A stretch of 64,000 nt of DNA from Pseudomonadota bacterium. Lineage in GTDB: Bacteria > Myxococcota_A > Polyangia > Polyangiales > Polyangiaceae. The first letter of the stretch is position 1. Each line of letters begins with the position of its first letter. The notes beneath the pieces are model-generated. The model was not told the origin of the DNA. It saw only the letters and a list, made by a program, of their open reading frames with translations, and made no database searches. The stretch covers positions 1-64,000 of the forward strand of contig JAEXCN010000578.1 of NCBI GenBank assembly GCA_023402175.1, read 5' to 3'. The translations under genes were made by a program, and so were the position numbers. This document shows positions 36,175-44,835 of the stretch, in pieces.

Positions 36175-36749
36175 GGCGAGCCTCCTCCGATGCTCTCGAC
36201 GCGCGTCTCCGTCGGCCGCGGTCCCGGCAAACGGAACGTGAGGGCTTCCTCGTCGGGCCGTGCAACGACGGGCTCGGTCCCATTCGGTTCATCGGCCTCC
36301 TGTACTGCGCGGAAGACGAAGCGGGTGTGCATGGGAAACGTGTAGGCGATGCTGACGAGGATGGAGACGGCGGCGCGGACCACGATGTACGGCGGATCGA
36401 CGATCGCGAGGACGGCCGCGAGGAGCGTTGCGTTCAAGAACGCGCCGCCCGCGCAAACGATGGCGTAGCGAGCGCCTTGCGATGTCACCGACCCACGATG
36501 ACGAGCGCGAAACGCCCAGAGTCGACTGACTGCGAAGTTGAAGATGCCTCCGACGGTCGCCGATACGAGCGTCGCCGTCGGCGGAGCGATGCGGGCGAGC
36601 TCCACGAGCCCGACCATCATCGTGAAGTCGACGAGGGTGGTGACGGCAGCTGTGAGCTGGTGGCGGCCGAGGAGCCGGATGTCGAGAAGCCGTGCGGACG
36701 CTCGAGCAGGGGAGTCGACCGGCGGCGCCGCCCGACCGTCACCGTTCAC
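36171..36749 (-). CDS. GtrA-family membrane protein
   Basis: The 192-residue protein starts at GTG 36749 and overlaps the CDP-alcohol phosphotransferase stop. It has four predicted helices in the GtrA pattern: AVTTLVDFTMMVGLVEL, ATVGGIFNFAVSRLWAF, GGAFLNATLLAAVLAI and AAVSILVSIAYTFPMHTRFVF. GtrA proteins are small flippase-like or accessory proteins for lipid-linked sugars. In this operon it could help flip an inositol- or sugar-lipid. A 40-residue charged tail follows the last helix. Confidence 0.85.
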   Translation of the reverse strand: MNGDGRAAPPVDSPARASARLLDIRLLGRHQLTAAVTTLVDFTMMVGLVELARIAPPTATLVSATVGGIFNFAVSRLWAFRARHRGSVTSQGARYAIVCAGGAFLNATLLAAVLAIVDPPYIVVRAAVSILVSIAYTFPMHTRFVFRAVQEADEPNGTEPVVARPDEEALTFRLPGPRPTETRVESIGGGSP

Positions 36750-37627
36750 GGATGACGCTCGCGGGTGACGACCTGGTCGATTCGGCCGCTCGGGCGGTCG
36801 ATCGGCGTGGCCGCTTTCGACGCGATCGTCGAGACGGGGACGGGAGACGGTGCCGGCGTTGCGTCCGGGACGCGCGCCGCACGGAGCAAGCGAGTGACCG
36901 CCGACACGTTGCCGATGATCGCGATCGCGGCGAGCGCGACAACGATCGGAGCGATGCGGAGGACGAGCGGTGCGGGTCCGAGAGCGAGCTCGGTGAACGG
37001 GACGAGCGCCGCCGCCGTGAGGAGGTAAGCGACGCGATGGGCTCGGCGCATCGGCGCGCCGGAGTCGTCTGCCTTGAGCTCGCGAAGGACGGACGACGCG
37101 TAGCTCACCATGAATCCGCCGACGAGGGCGGCGATCGTGAGGACGAGCAGCACGACGTTCGCGCGTACGAAGACGGCGATTCCCCCGAGGAGGAGAGCGT
37201 CGACATAGCGGTCGATCGTCGTGTCGAGCACCTTGCCGAAGCGGTTCGAGGTGCGCGTCTCGCGAGCGACGATCCCGTCGATGGCATCGGCGAGCGTCGC
37301 GAGCACTGCGACCGCAGCACCCGCGCCAAAGTGACCCATCGCGAAGAGGACGCCTGCGGCAGCGGCGATCGCGAGCGATGCGATCGAGACTGCGTTTGCG
37401 GAGACGCCGATGCGCGCGAGACCTCGTCCGACGGGCAAGATCGCGGCGTAGACGGCCTCCATCGGCACCTTGCCCAGGAGGGGAAGCCCCTGCTCCCGGG
37501 CGAGGCGCTCATGACCTCGGCGGCCCCATGCGAGCGACGCGATCGCGAAGGAGACGAGCGCGCTCGCGAGGACACCCCCCAGCGCGATGGCGCAGGCGAG
37601 GTCGATGTTTGTGTGTACGTCCTCCAT
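36746..37627 (-). CDS. CDP-alcohol phosphatidyltransferase
   Basis: The 293-residue protein carries the CDP-OH signature from Asp 114 to Asp 139: DAIDGIVAR, eight residues, Gly 131, then Asp 135 and Asp 139. It transfers a phosphatidyl group from CDP-diacylglycerol to a hydroxyl acceptor at the inner membrane, which agrees with the several hydrophobic helices. Directly downstream of inositol-phosphate synthase (49-base gap), the natural acceptor is inositol 1-phosphate. That would give phosphatidylinositol-phosphate, as in actinobacteria. The acceptor is inferred. The last 50 residues are Pro/Ser/Thr-rich and probably cytosolic. Confidence 0.85.
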   Translation of the reverse strand: MEDVHTNIDLACAIALGGVLASALVSFAIASLAWGRRGHERLAREQGLPLLGKVPMEAVYAAILPVGRGLARIGVSANAVSIASLAIAAAAGVLFAMGHFGAGAAVAVLATLADAIDGIVARETRTSNRFGKVLDTTIDRYVDALLLGGIAVFVRANVVLLVLTIAALVGGFMVSYASSVLRELKADDSGAPMRRAHRVAYLLTAAALVPFTELALGPAPLVLRIAPIVVALAAIAIIGNVSAVTRLLRAARVPDATPAPSPVPVSTIASKAATPIDRPSGRIDQVVTRERHP

Positions 37628-37676
37628 GGACAGCAGCGCCTCTACCCTGGACGCGCTCGCGTACGAGCGCTGTTGG

Positions 37677-38990
37677 TCAGTCGTAATATTCGTTGCCGAG
37701 GTGCGTGACGAGGTCCTCGCCCACCATCCACCGCAGGGTGTTCTTGAGCTTGATGAGCTGAACGAACAAGTCGTGATCTGCCTGCAAGCCCGCAGCCGCC
37801 TGCGGCGACTTGAAGTAGAACCCGAGCCACTCCTGGATGCCGCGGAAGCCCGCGCGTTGCGCGAGGTCCATGAAAAGAGCGAGGTCGAGGACGATCGGCG
37901 CTGCCAGGATCGAGTCGCGGCAGAGGAAGTTCACCTTGATCTGCATCGGATAGCCGAGCCATCCGAACAGGTCGATGTTGTCCCAACCCTCCTTCGCGTC
38001 ACCGCGCGGCGGGTAATAGTCGATGCGGACCTTGTGGTGGACCTCGCCGTAGAGCTCGGGGTGCGTGTCCGGCTCGAGGATCGCGTCGAGCACGCCGAGC
38101 TTCGACGTCTCCTTCGTCTTGAAGGCGCCCGGATCATCGAGCACCTCGCCGTCACGGTTGCCGAGGATGTTCGTCGAGTACCAGCCGTTCAGACCGAGCA
38201 GGCGCGCCTTCAATCCGGGCGCGATCACCGTCTTCATGAGCGTCTGACCGGTCTTGAAGTCCTTGCCTGCGATCGGCGTGCGCGTCTCCTTCGCGAGCTC
38301 GATGGCGGCGGGGAAGTCGACGGCGAGGTTCGGCGCGCCGTTCGCGAAGGGAACGCCTTCCTTGAGGCACGCCCAGGCGTAGAGCTGAGCGTTCGAGATG
38401 CTCGGGTCACTCTTGCGGAGACCCTCTTCGAATGCGTCGATGCTCTGGTGGACGGCCGACGGCGTGATGAAGGTCTCGGTCGAGCCGCACCAGACTGCAA
38501 CGACGCGTGAGAGCTTCTTCTCGGCGCGGAACTGCTGGATGTCGGCGCGAAGCTGCTCGACCATCTCCGCCTTGGAGGCGGCGCTCTTCACATGCGTTCC
38601 CGTGAGCCGCTTGACGTACTCGGGGTAGAACGCACCCTTCATCGGGCGAATGCTCGAGAGCTCTTCGCGGATTGGCTCGAGGTGGCGATCCTCGAGGACG
38701 TTTGCGCGGCGCGCGGCCTCGTACGCGTCATCCGGGAAGATGTCCCAGGCGGCAATCTCGACATCGGCGAGATCGGCGAGCGGTACCAGGTCGCGGATGC
38801 GCGGGGTGCGGTTGTCCGTCCGCTTCCCCAGGCGGATCGTCCCGAGCTGTGTCAGAGATCCGACAGGCTGGCCGAGCCCTCGACGGGCCAGCAGGATCCC
38901 CGCGATGGCCGTCGTCGCGACGGCGCCCATCCCGGGGAGAAGCACTCCAAGCTTCCCGGTGGCGGGCGAGATCTGGTTCGGTTTCTGCAT
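37677..38990 (-). CDS. myo-inositol-1-phosphate synthase
   Basis: The 437-residue protein starts at ATG 38990, with AGGAGAAG upstream; the open frame to 39200 is not supported by any domain. It matches the inositol-3-phosphate synthase family. GVLLPGMGAVATTAIAG is the dinucleotide loop, VVAVWCGSTET a central motif and AGKDFKTGQTLMKT the catalytic Lys region. LNGWYSTNILGNRDG and CRDSILAAPIVLDLALFMDL follow. The enzyme converts glucose 6-phosphate to inositol phosphate using NAD. It starts the lipid operon that runs to 32100. Confidence 0.92.
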   Translation of the reverse strand: MQKPNQISPATGKLGVLLPGMGAVATTAIAGILLARRGLGQPVGSLTQLGTIRLGKRTDNRTPRIRDLVPLADLADVEIAAWDIFPDDAYEAARRANVLEDRHLEPIREELSSIRPMKGAFYPEYVKRLTGTHVKSAASKAEMVEQLRADIQQFRAEKKLSRVVAVWCGSTETFITPSAVHQSIDAFEEGLRKSDPSISNAQLYAWACLKEGVPFANGAPNLAVDFPAAIELAKETRTPIAGKDFKTGQTLMKTVIAPGLKARLLGLNGWYSTNILGNRDGEVLDDPGAFKTKETSKLGVLDAILEPDTHPELYGEVHHKVRIDYYPPRGDAKEGWDNIDLFGWLGYPMQIKVNFLCRDSILAAPIVLDLALFMDLAQRAGFRGIQEWLGFYFKSPQAAAGLQADHDLFVQLIKLKNTLRWMVGEDLVTHLGNEYYD

Positions 38991-39433
38991 CGGGAATTCT
39001 TCTCCTGTTCGCTCAGACGGCGGGGCGTTTACTACGGTTTCAGGCCGCTCGTGAGGCCCGATGGGGCGCCTGTTCTGGGCGTTTGTTGTCGGTACAGATG
39101 CACACCGCAACATTTGGTTGCGAACAATTGCCGACGGGCCGTGCGGACAGCGGCCCGTCCACCCCGAGGCGGGCCCAGGATGGCCCCGGAGCGCGCGCAT
39201 GCAAGAGCTTTCACGGCTCGATTCTGCAGGTCGCGTGCGTCATCGGGGCGCGAGGCGCGCGACGCAAGTCGAGACCTGGCTTTCCGACGAGCCGAGCCTA
39301 GCTGCTGGTGCGGCACCGACGCGGAGGCGCGGGTGAGAAGCGCCTTACGCAGCTCCCGGCGCCTCTTCTCCATCGATCTACTGAGCTTGCGTCGTCGGTC
39401 GGACGTCGGAGCTCGGACGTCAGCGCTCGGACG
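38991..39433. other. gene-free stretch with tandem repeat at the right end
   Basis: No frame here shows a domain or plausible start. It should contain the promoter of the inositol-phosphate synthase operon. The right end holds a 14-base tandem repeat, listed separately. Confidence 0.5.
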
Positions 39434-39439
39434 TCAGAG
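39398..39439. repeat. three tandem copies of a 14-bp unit
   Basis: Units at 39398-39411, 39412-39425 and 39426-39439 match ctcggacgtcagcg with one to three changes. Each contains gacgtc, a palindrome. The third unit overlaps the stop codon of the SPW-like gene, so the array lies at its 3' end. Confidence 0.5.
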
Positions 39440-39769
39440 CGGGTACTCGCCCGCGGGCTTGCCGCGTCCGGTGGGCAACGCCGAGAAGCCGAACAGCAGG
39501 GTGCCGACGAGGAAGTGATTGACGACGATCGCGACGGTGCCGCGCGGCAAGACCCAGACCGAGAGAGCGAGCCAGACGCCGAGCGGCGCGACGAGCCAGC
39601 GCGCCCACGTCTGGCCACGATGAGCGATCACGCCGAGCACGATGGAGAGCACTCCGATCGCGCCCGCATTCGCCATGTGTTCCGGGGAATGTCGCCAGAA
39701 GAACATCGAGAAGAGCAGCCAGATACCCAGGACGATGTCCGCGACGCTCGCCACCTTGTCGATCTTCAT
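39434..39769 (-). CDS. small SPW-repeat-like membrane protein
   Basis: The 111-residue protein has four hydrophobic segments, the first with GIWLLFSMFFWRHSPEH. It resembles the SPW (Ser-Pro-Trp) repeat family, whose two short repeats each span a pair of helices. The second repeat is near WLVAPLGVWLALSVWVL. The function of the family is unknown. It starts at ATG 39769 and has its own upstream gap to the next gene. Confidence 0.65.
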   Translation of the reverse strand: MKIDKVASVADIVLGIWLLFSMFFWRHSPEHMANAGAIGVLSIVLGVIAHRGQTWARWLVAPLGVWLALSVWVLPRGTVAIVVNHFLVGTLLFGFSALPTGRGKPAGEYPL

Positions 39770-39831
39770 CGCGCACCCAAGAGGTTCATTTCCGAGGCGC
39801 GCTCGTGCCGAGCGAGCACGCTTCGTCGAGC

Positions 39832-40755
39832 CTAGATCCTGACCAGGACGGCGTCGGGCTCGGCGGTCAACATGCCGATGGCCTCCTCGTTCTCGGCTTG
39901 CGAAGAGACGGCGATCCGGACGAGCGGCTGATCTCGCCGCTGTGAGATCGGGTCACGACCCAGACGGATGACCGACGCGTCGAACTCCGAGTCGCGAAGC
40001 GCGGACAGCTCGCGGAGCGTCGCAGCATCGCGCTCACGGCTGGCGAGGGCGAAGTCGAGCTCGGCGCGGAGCTGCTCGGTGCCCGCGGCCGCGCAGTGCT
40101 CCTCCATCCAGCGGAGCGTGTGGCCGATCATCGCGAGCTCGTGATCGATCGCGGCCTGCTCGTCCAGCGCCGCACGGCGAGCTTCGCGGCGCATGTGGAG
40201 GATGTTGAGCCGCTTCTCGATGCAGGGGTTGCGTGGACGATCGGACACGAGGCACGACTCGAGGGCGGCGATCTCCTCGTCGAGCCGGGCTCGACCGACG
40301 ACCTCGAGCGAGCTGCGCGAGGCGCGGTGCGCGATGGCGAGGCGCACATAGAGCTCGATCAGCCGTTCGATTCCGAGGAAGTCATCCGTCTGCGTGGCCG
40401 CATCGCTGCGCTCCTTCAGCGCCGCTGCGATTTTTTCGAGCGCATTGAGCTCGCGTCGATGCTCCTCACTCATGCGCATCAGGAGGACAGCTCGGGCCGA
40501 GGCCGCCTCCGCATGGGCGCGGGCATCGAGCCGGGCATCGACCGCCCGCCTCACCCAACTGAGATGCGGCATCAGGAGGAATGCCAGCACCTCGGCGACG
40601 AGGAGTCCCACCATCGCCACCTCGAGATCGAGTGCGAGCAACATGAGAGCTGCCGGGATGGTGAGCACGAGCGCGTAGGTGAAGTGGACCAGGGTATAGC
40701 GACGGTACACGCCAGATGCGTGTTTCCACCCAGTCCGGTCAGTTCGCTGCGCCAT
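39832..40755 (-). CDS. hypothetical membrane protein with coiled coils
   Basis: The 307-residue protein starts at ATG 40755. Two adjacent hydrophobic helices lie near residues 23-65 (YALVLTIPAALMLLAL, VGLLVAEVLAFLLM). About 220 residues of charged, heptad-like helix follow (ARAHAEAASARAVLL, EIAALESCLV, EHCAAAGTEQLRAEL). A short beta-rich tail ends the protein (PLVRIAVSSQAENEE). No family recognised. It may be a membrane-anchored cytoplasmic scaffold. Confidence 0.55.
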   Translation of the reverse strand: MAQRTDRTGWKHASGVYRRYTLVHFTYALVLTIPAALMLLALDLEVAMVGLLVAEVLAFLLMPHLSWVRRAVDARLDARAHAEAASARAVLLMRMSEEHRRELNALEKIAAALKERSDAATQTDDFLGIERLIELYVRLAIAHRASRSSLEVVGRARLDEEIAALESCLVSDRPRNPCIEKRLNILHMRREARRAALDEQAAIDHELAMIGHTLRWMEEHCAAAGTEQLRAELDFALASRERDAATLRELSALRDSEFDASVIRLGRDPISQRRDQPLVRIAVSSQAENEEAIGMLTAEPDAVLVRI

Positions 40756-41383
40756 ACCAACTCCTCCTGGCCGTCATCTTTGGCAATCCAGGCGCAACGT
40801 CCGTGCCCCGCGCGTGTCCATGCGTAGACCCACCCTCTGACAGTGAAATCTTCCGCAGCCCAAGGGCAGTGCTCGAAGACAGCCGTGGACACGCTCCTCA
40901 ACGCGGCCGCCGTCATCGCGCGCTCTCGCCACGGTGCGTGCGCAGACGCTCGCCTCGCGCCTCGCTCGGTTCGACGAGCGTGGCGTAAGAAGTCGCGGTA
41001 ACCGGCCTCACGTAACGGATGCGAAGGACGCGTGCACGGCGCGTCATCATCCCGCGTCGACGCACTGGCTCGGGCGGGGTGAGAAGGTCGGAGGTTCGGC
41101 GCTTCGCTGGACGTGCGCCTTGCGCGCCTCGGTGCGGGCGCGCGGGCTCGTCGCCCGCCGGCTCGCATGTCGGGCTCATCGGCAAGCACGTTTCGGGCTC
41201 GACCGCTTCTCGATCGCGGCGGCTGGCTATGACACTGCTCGCTCGCATTGACCTCCGCTTCGTGCCGCGCGCCTCGACGACGGCGCGACAAAGCTCCGGT
41301 GAATCCGCGCGGGTCTGTTCGCAGGTCCTCTGCCTTTCACGATCGGCGCAACGGCGTTGCGCCTGCACTGGTAAGGAGAGGCC
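40756..41383. other. gene-free stretch
   Basis: Overlapping frames on both strands are Arg/Ser/Ala-rich and show no domain. The region should carry promoters for the divergent membrane-protein and dehydrogenase genes. A GGAGAG site precedes the start at 41384. Confidence 0.5.
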
Positions 41384-42253
41384 ATGATCGCCTTCTTCGG
41401 TACAGGCCTGCTCGGAAGCGGATTCGTGCGTGCATTGCTCCGGCGCGGTGAAACGGTCCACGTCTGGAACCGAACCGCGGACAAGGCGCGGGCCCTCGAG
41501 GCACACGGCGCCCGCGCGTTCGACGATCCTGCGGAGGCTGCACGAGGCGCGGAGCGCGTGCATCTCGCGCTCTCGGACGACGCTTCCGTGGACGACGTCC
41601 TCGCGCGCGCTCTGCCGGGCATCGACAAGGCAGCGCTTCTCGTCGATCACACGACGACGTCGCCGTCCGCCACGGCCGCGCGTGTCGCGCGCTGGGACGA
41701 GCAGGGCTATCGCTTCCTCCATGCGCCCGTGTTCATGGGCCCGCAGAACGCGCTCGACGCAACTGGCCTGATGCTCGTGTCCGGCGAGCGCACCCGTGTC
41801 GAAGCCGCACGCTCGCATCTGGAGCGGATGACCGGGAAGGTCCTCGACCTCGGGGACCGCGTCGATGCGGCAGCCGCCTTCAAGCTGCTCGGCAACCTAT
41901 TCCTCATGTTCGTCACGAGCGGGCTCGCCGACCTGTTCACGCTCGCGCGCGCGATGGACATCGAGCCTCGAGCGGCCGCGTCGCTGTTCGAGCACTTCAA
42001 TCCCGGTGCGACGCTCGGCGTCCGGATCGATCGCATGCTCGCGGCGGAATGGTCGAAGCCGTCATGGGAGCTCGCGATGGCACGCAAGGACGCGCGCATC
42101 ATGCTCGACGAAGCGGACCGAGCCCGACATCCGCTGAAGGTGCTGCCGTCCATCGCAGCACGGATGGACGAGCTCCTCACGCAGGGCCACGGGAAGTCGG
42201 ACTGGACGGTGCTCGCGAAAGACGCGCTCGAAGGGATCGAGCGACCGGCCTGA
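41384..42253 (+). CDS. beta-hydroxyacid dehydrogenase family oxidoreductase
   Basis: The 289-residue protein starts at ATG 41384, with AAGGAGAGG upstream. The N-terminal Rossmann fold is IAFFGTGLLGSGFVRAL (GxGxxGxxxA/G) with NRTADKARAL, a pattern that favours NADPH. The helical C-terminal domain (AAAFKLLGNLFLMFV) has the conserved Lys in its expected place. The usual G-x-x-G-x-G-x-x-x-K segment is represented by MGPQNALDATGLMLV, followed by KLLGN. Relatives reduce succinic semialdehyde or glyoxylate, or oxidise 3-hydroxyisobutyrate. Substrate unknown. Confidence 0.85.
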   Translation: MIAFFGTGLLGSGFVRALLRRGETVHVWNRTADKARALEAHGARAFDDPAEAARGAERVHLALSDDASVDDVLARALPGIDKAALLVDHTTTSPSATAARVARWDEQGYRFLHAPVFMGPQNALDATGLMLVSGERTRVEAARSHLERMTGKVLDLGDRVDAAAAFKLLGNLFLMFVTSGLADLFTLARAMDIEPRAAASLFEHFNPGATLGVRIDRMLAAEWSKPSWELAMARKDARIMLDEADRARHPLKVLPSIAARMDELLTQGHGKSDWTVLAKDALEGIERPA

Positions 42254-42345
42254 CCGCCGCGCCGATCGACGATCACGCGAGGGCGAACGCGAGCTCGACG
42301 TTCGCCGCTTGCCTCAGGCGAAGCCGAAGGCTCGCACGTCGCTCG

Positions 42346-44205
42346 TTACTCGTTGCCACCGCTCCGTCCGCGAAGCGCCCCACTCCGACTGAGTTCCGGT
42401 GCGGGCTCGCGCTCCGCTTCGTCCATCCATGCGACCGTCGTTCGTTGGCGTGCCTCTCGGTCGCGGGCGAACTGCGCTTCGAGCTGCTCGCGGGCGCTCC
42501 TCGCTTCGGACATCCTTCGCTTCTCGTCGGCCAGGTGCGGGAGGAGCTGCTCGAGGATGCGGACGTTGTGCAGCCGGAAGCGATCGGCCTGCTCCTTCGC
42601 CTCGAACGGACCTTCGCCGAGGGACTCGAGTGCCTCGCGTCCGGCCCGGAGCGCGGACTCGAACGTCTCGCGCTCGATCCGCTCGACGCCGCGGGCACGT
42701 AGCTCGAGGTAGTGACCGACGTTCCGTGCGCGCGCGACGATCTTCAAGTTCGGGAAGTGCTCGCGCGCGAGATCGACGAGACGAAGGCTCGCGGCGACGT
42801 CGTCGAGGGCGACGACGAGGAGCTTCGCTTCGGCGGCGCGCGCGGAGTGGAGGAGATCGAGTCGGGTCGCGTCGCCGAAGAAGACCTTGTACCCGAACTT
42901 CCGGATGAACTCGATCTGATCGGGATCGCGATCGAGCAGCGTTGCGCGGACGCCGGACGCGAAGAGGAGGCGTCCGATGATCTGCCCGAAGCGGCCGAAG
43001 CCGGCGATGATCACCGGCGCGCCCTCCGTCTCGATCACGTCATGAGGTCGCTCCTCGCGCGCGCTTCGTGCGAGCAGCGAGTCGTGGATCACGACGAGCA
43101 GCGGCGTCGTCGCCATCGACAGGGCGACGGCGAGCGTGAGGAGCGCGTCCCATGGCTCCGGAAGGAGATGCGCCTGCCCAGCGACACCGAAGACGACGAA
43201 CGCGAACTCTCCGCCTTGCGAGAGGAGCGCCGCGAACAGCCAGCGCTGCTGCTGCGGAACCGAAAGGCGCGGCGCGATGATCGCGAGGCTCGTCGCCTTG
43301 AGCACGACGATTCCGAGGACGAGCATCGTCACGAGCGCGGCGTGCTGGCGGAGGAGCCCGAAGTCGATCGACATCCCGACCGCGATGAAGAACAGGCCCA
43401 TCAGAAGGCCCTTGAACGGCTCGATGTCCGTCTCGAGCGCGTGCCGGTATTCGGAGCTCGCGAGGAGCACGCCCGCGAGGAACGCGCCGAGCGCCATCGA
43501 GAGGCCCGCCGCCGTCATGAGCTGCGCGATGGCGATCACGAGGAGGAGCGCGAACCCGGTGAACACCTCGCGCAGGCCGGTCTTCGCGATGATCCGGAGG
43601 AGCGGGGTGATCAGGTAACGACCGAGGACGACGACGGCGAGGATCGCGCCGAGGCCCTGCGCCACCCCCATGAGGCTGCCGCCCGACTTGCCTGCGAGCA
43701 GCGGGACGACGGCGATCAGCGGGATCGCGGCGATGTCCTGGAAGAGGAGGACGGAGAATGCGCTCTTGCCCATCGGCGTTCCGAGGACGGAACGCTCGCG
43801 CATCGTTTGGATGGCGATCGCCGTCGACGAGAGCGCGACCGCGAGCCCGGCAACGACCGCCGCCTGCCACGGCAGGTGAAACCCGATCGCGAGTGCCGTG
43901 AGCGCGGCACCGGATGCGAGCATCTGGAGTGCGCCTCCGCCGAAGACCGGGCGTCGCATCTCCCAGAGGCGGCGCGCGTCGAGCTCGAGCCCGATCAGGA
44001 AGAGCATGAGGACGACGCCGAACTCGGCGAAGTGCAGGATCGACTGCACGTCGCGGACGAGGCCGAGCCCGAACGGGCCGATCACGCACCCGGCCACGAG
44101 GTATCCGAGCACCGATCCGAGGCGGAGCCGCGCCGCGATCGGGACGAAGACGATCGCGGCCGCGAGATAGACCATCGCGTCGCGCATCAGGCCGTGCTCG
44201 TTCAT
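42346..44205 (-). CDS. KefB/KefC-like cation:proton antiporter with RCK domain
   Basis: The 619-residue protein starts at ATG 44205 and overlaps the KefF-like gene (ATGA). About twelve helices form the CPA2 antiporter (LVAGCVIGPFGLGLV, LMLFLIGLELDARRLW, FQDIAAIPLIAVVPLL, GAFLAGVLLASSEYRHALE). An RCK domain follows with NAD-type loop GAPVIIAGFGRFGQIIGRLL near 410. A Glu/Arg-rich tail of about 80 residues ends the protein. These systems export K+ and take up H+ to acidify the cytoplasm during electrophile stress and are held shut by glutathione. Confidence 0.9.
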   Translation of the reverse strand: MNEHGLMRDAMVYLAAAIVFVPIAARLRLGSVLGYLVAGCVIGPFGLGLVRDVQSILHFAEFGVVLMLFLIGLELDARRLWEMRRPVFGGGALQMLASGAALTALAIGFHLPWQAAVVAGLAVALSSTAIAIQTMRERSVLGTPMGKSAFSVLLFQDIAAIPLIAVVPLLAGKSGGSLMGVAQGLGAILAVVVLGRYLITPLLRIIAKTGLREVFTGFALLLVIAIAQLMTAAGLSMALGAFLAGVLLASSEYRHALETDIEPFKGLLMGLFFIAVGMSIDFGLLRQHAALVTMLVLGIVVLKATSLAIIAPRLSVPQQQRWLFAALLSQGGEFAFVVFGVAGQAHLLPEPWDALLTLAVALSMATTPLLVVIHDSLLARSAREERPHDVIETEGAPVIIAGFGRFGQIIGRLLFASGVRATLLDRDPDQIEFIRKFGYKVFFGDATRLDLLHSARAAEAKLLVVALDDVAASLRLVDLAREHFPNLKIVARARNVGHYLELRARGVERIERETFESALRAGREALESLGEGPFEAKEQADRFRLHNVRILEQLLPHLADEKRRMSEARSAREQLEAQFARDREARQRTTVAWMDEAEREPAPELSRSGALRGRSGGNE

Positions 44206-44789
44206 CGGTCCGATCCTCGGTCCGCTTGGAGCGCTCGTACTCGAGCGGGTGCAGGCAGAAGCGCTTCGAGCCGCGAGCGGTACGTTCGTCCCCAGCTCGC
44301 CAGCTCCGCGGCGTCGATCAGATGCGCGCCGTGGACGATGATCGGCTCCTCCCACGACATCCCGCAGAAGCGAGCCGTCTGCTCGATCGGAGGGACGAAG
44401 AGCTCGAACCGATGGTGGTGCATTCCCTCGGCGCGGTATCCGGAAGGCGGCGAGCCCGTCGTCGTCACCCAGAGCACACGCTTTCCGCAGAGGGCGTTGC
44501 CGCCCGAGCCGTAAGCCCACCCGTGCTCGAGCACCTTCTCGAACCAGTGCTGGAGGAGGGAAGGGACGCCGTACCAGTAGAACGGGGACTGCCAGACGAT
44601 GACATCCGCCGCGAGCAGAGCCTCCTTCTCGGCTTCGATGTCGATCGCGAAGTCGGGGTATCGGTCGTAGAGCGAGCGAACCGACAGTCCCGGGAGATCC
44701 TCGACGGCACGGAGCAGCGCGCGGTTCGCTCGCGAACGTTTCGGATAGGGATGCGCGTGGATGAGGACGATGTTGCCGGGCTGTCCCAT
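44202..44789 (-). CDS. kefF: KefF-like NAD(P)H oxidoreductase
   Basis: The 195-residue protein starts at ATG 44789; the 27 extra residues up to 44870 are basic and unlikely. It is a flavodoxin-like quinone oxidoreductase: VLIHAHPYPKRSRANRALL, DVIVWQSPFYWYGVPSLLQ, GWAYGSGGNALCGKRVLWV. It overlaps the antiporter gene by 4 bases in the KefF-KefC order. KefF is the activating subunit of that antiporter and reduces quinones. The pairing supports both assignments. Confidence 0.88.
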   Translation of the reverse strand: MGQPGNIVLIHAHPYPKRSRANRALLRAVEDLPGLSVRSLYDRYPDFAIDIEAEKEALLAADVIVWQSPFYWYGVPSLLQHWFEKVLEHGWAYGSGGNALCGKRVLWVTTTGSPPSGYRAEGMHHHRFELFVPPIEQTARFCGMSWEEPIIVHGAHLIDAAELASWGRTYRSRLEALLPAPARVRALQADRGSDR

Positions 44790-44835
44790 GCGGGGCGGGG
44801 GAGTATTACCCGGAACACGCCCTCCGCGCCTCACG

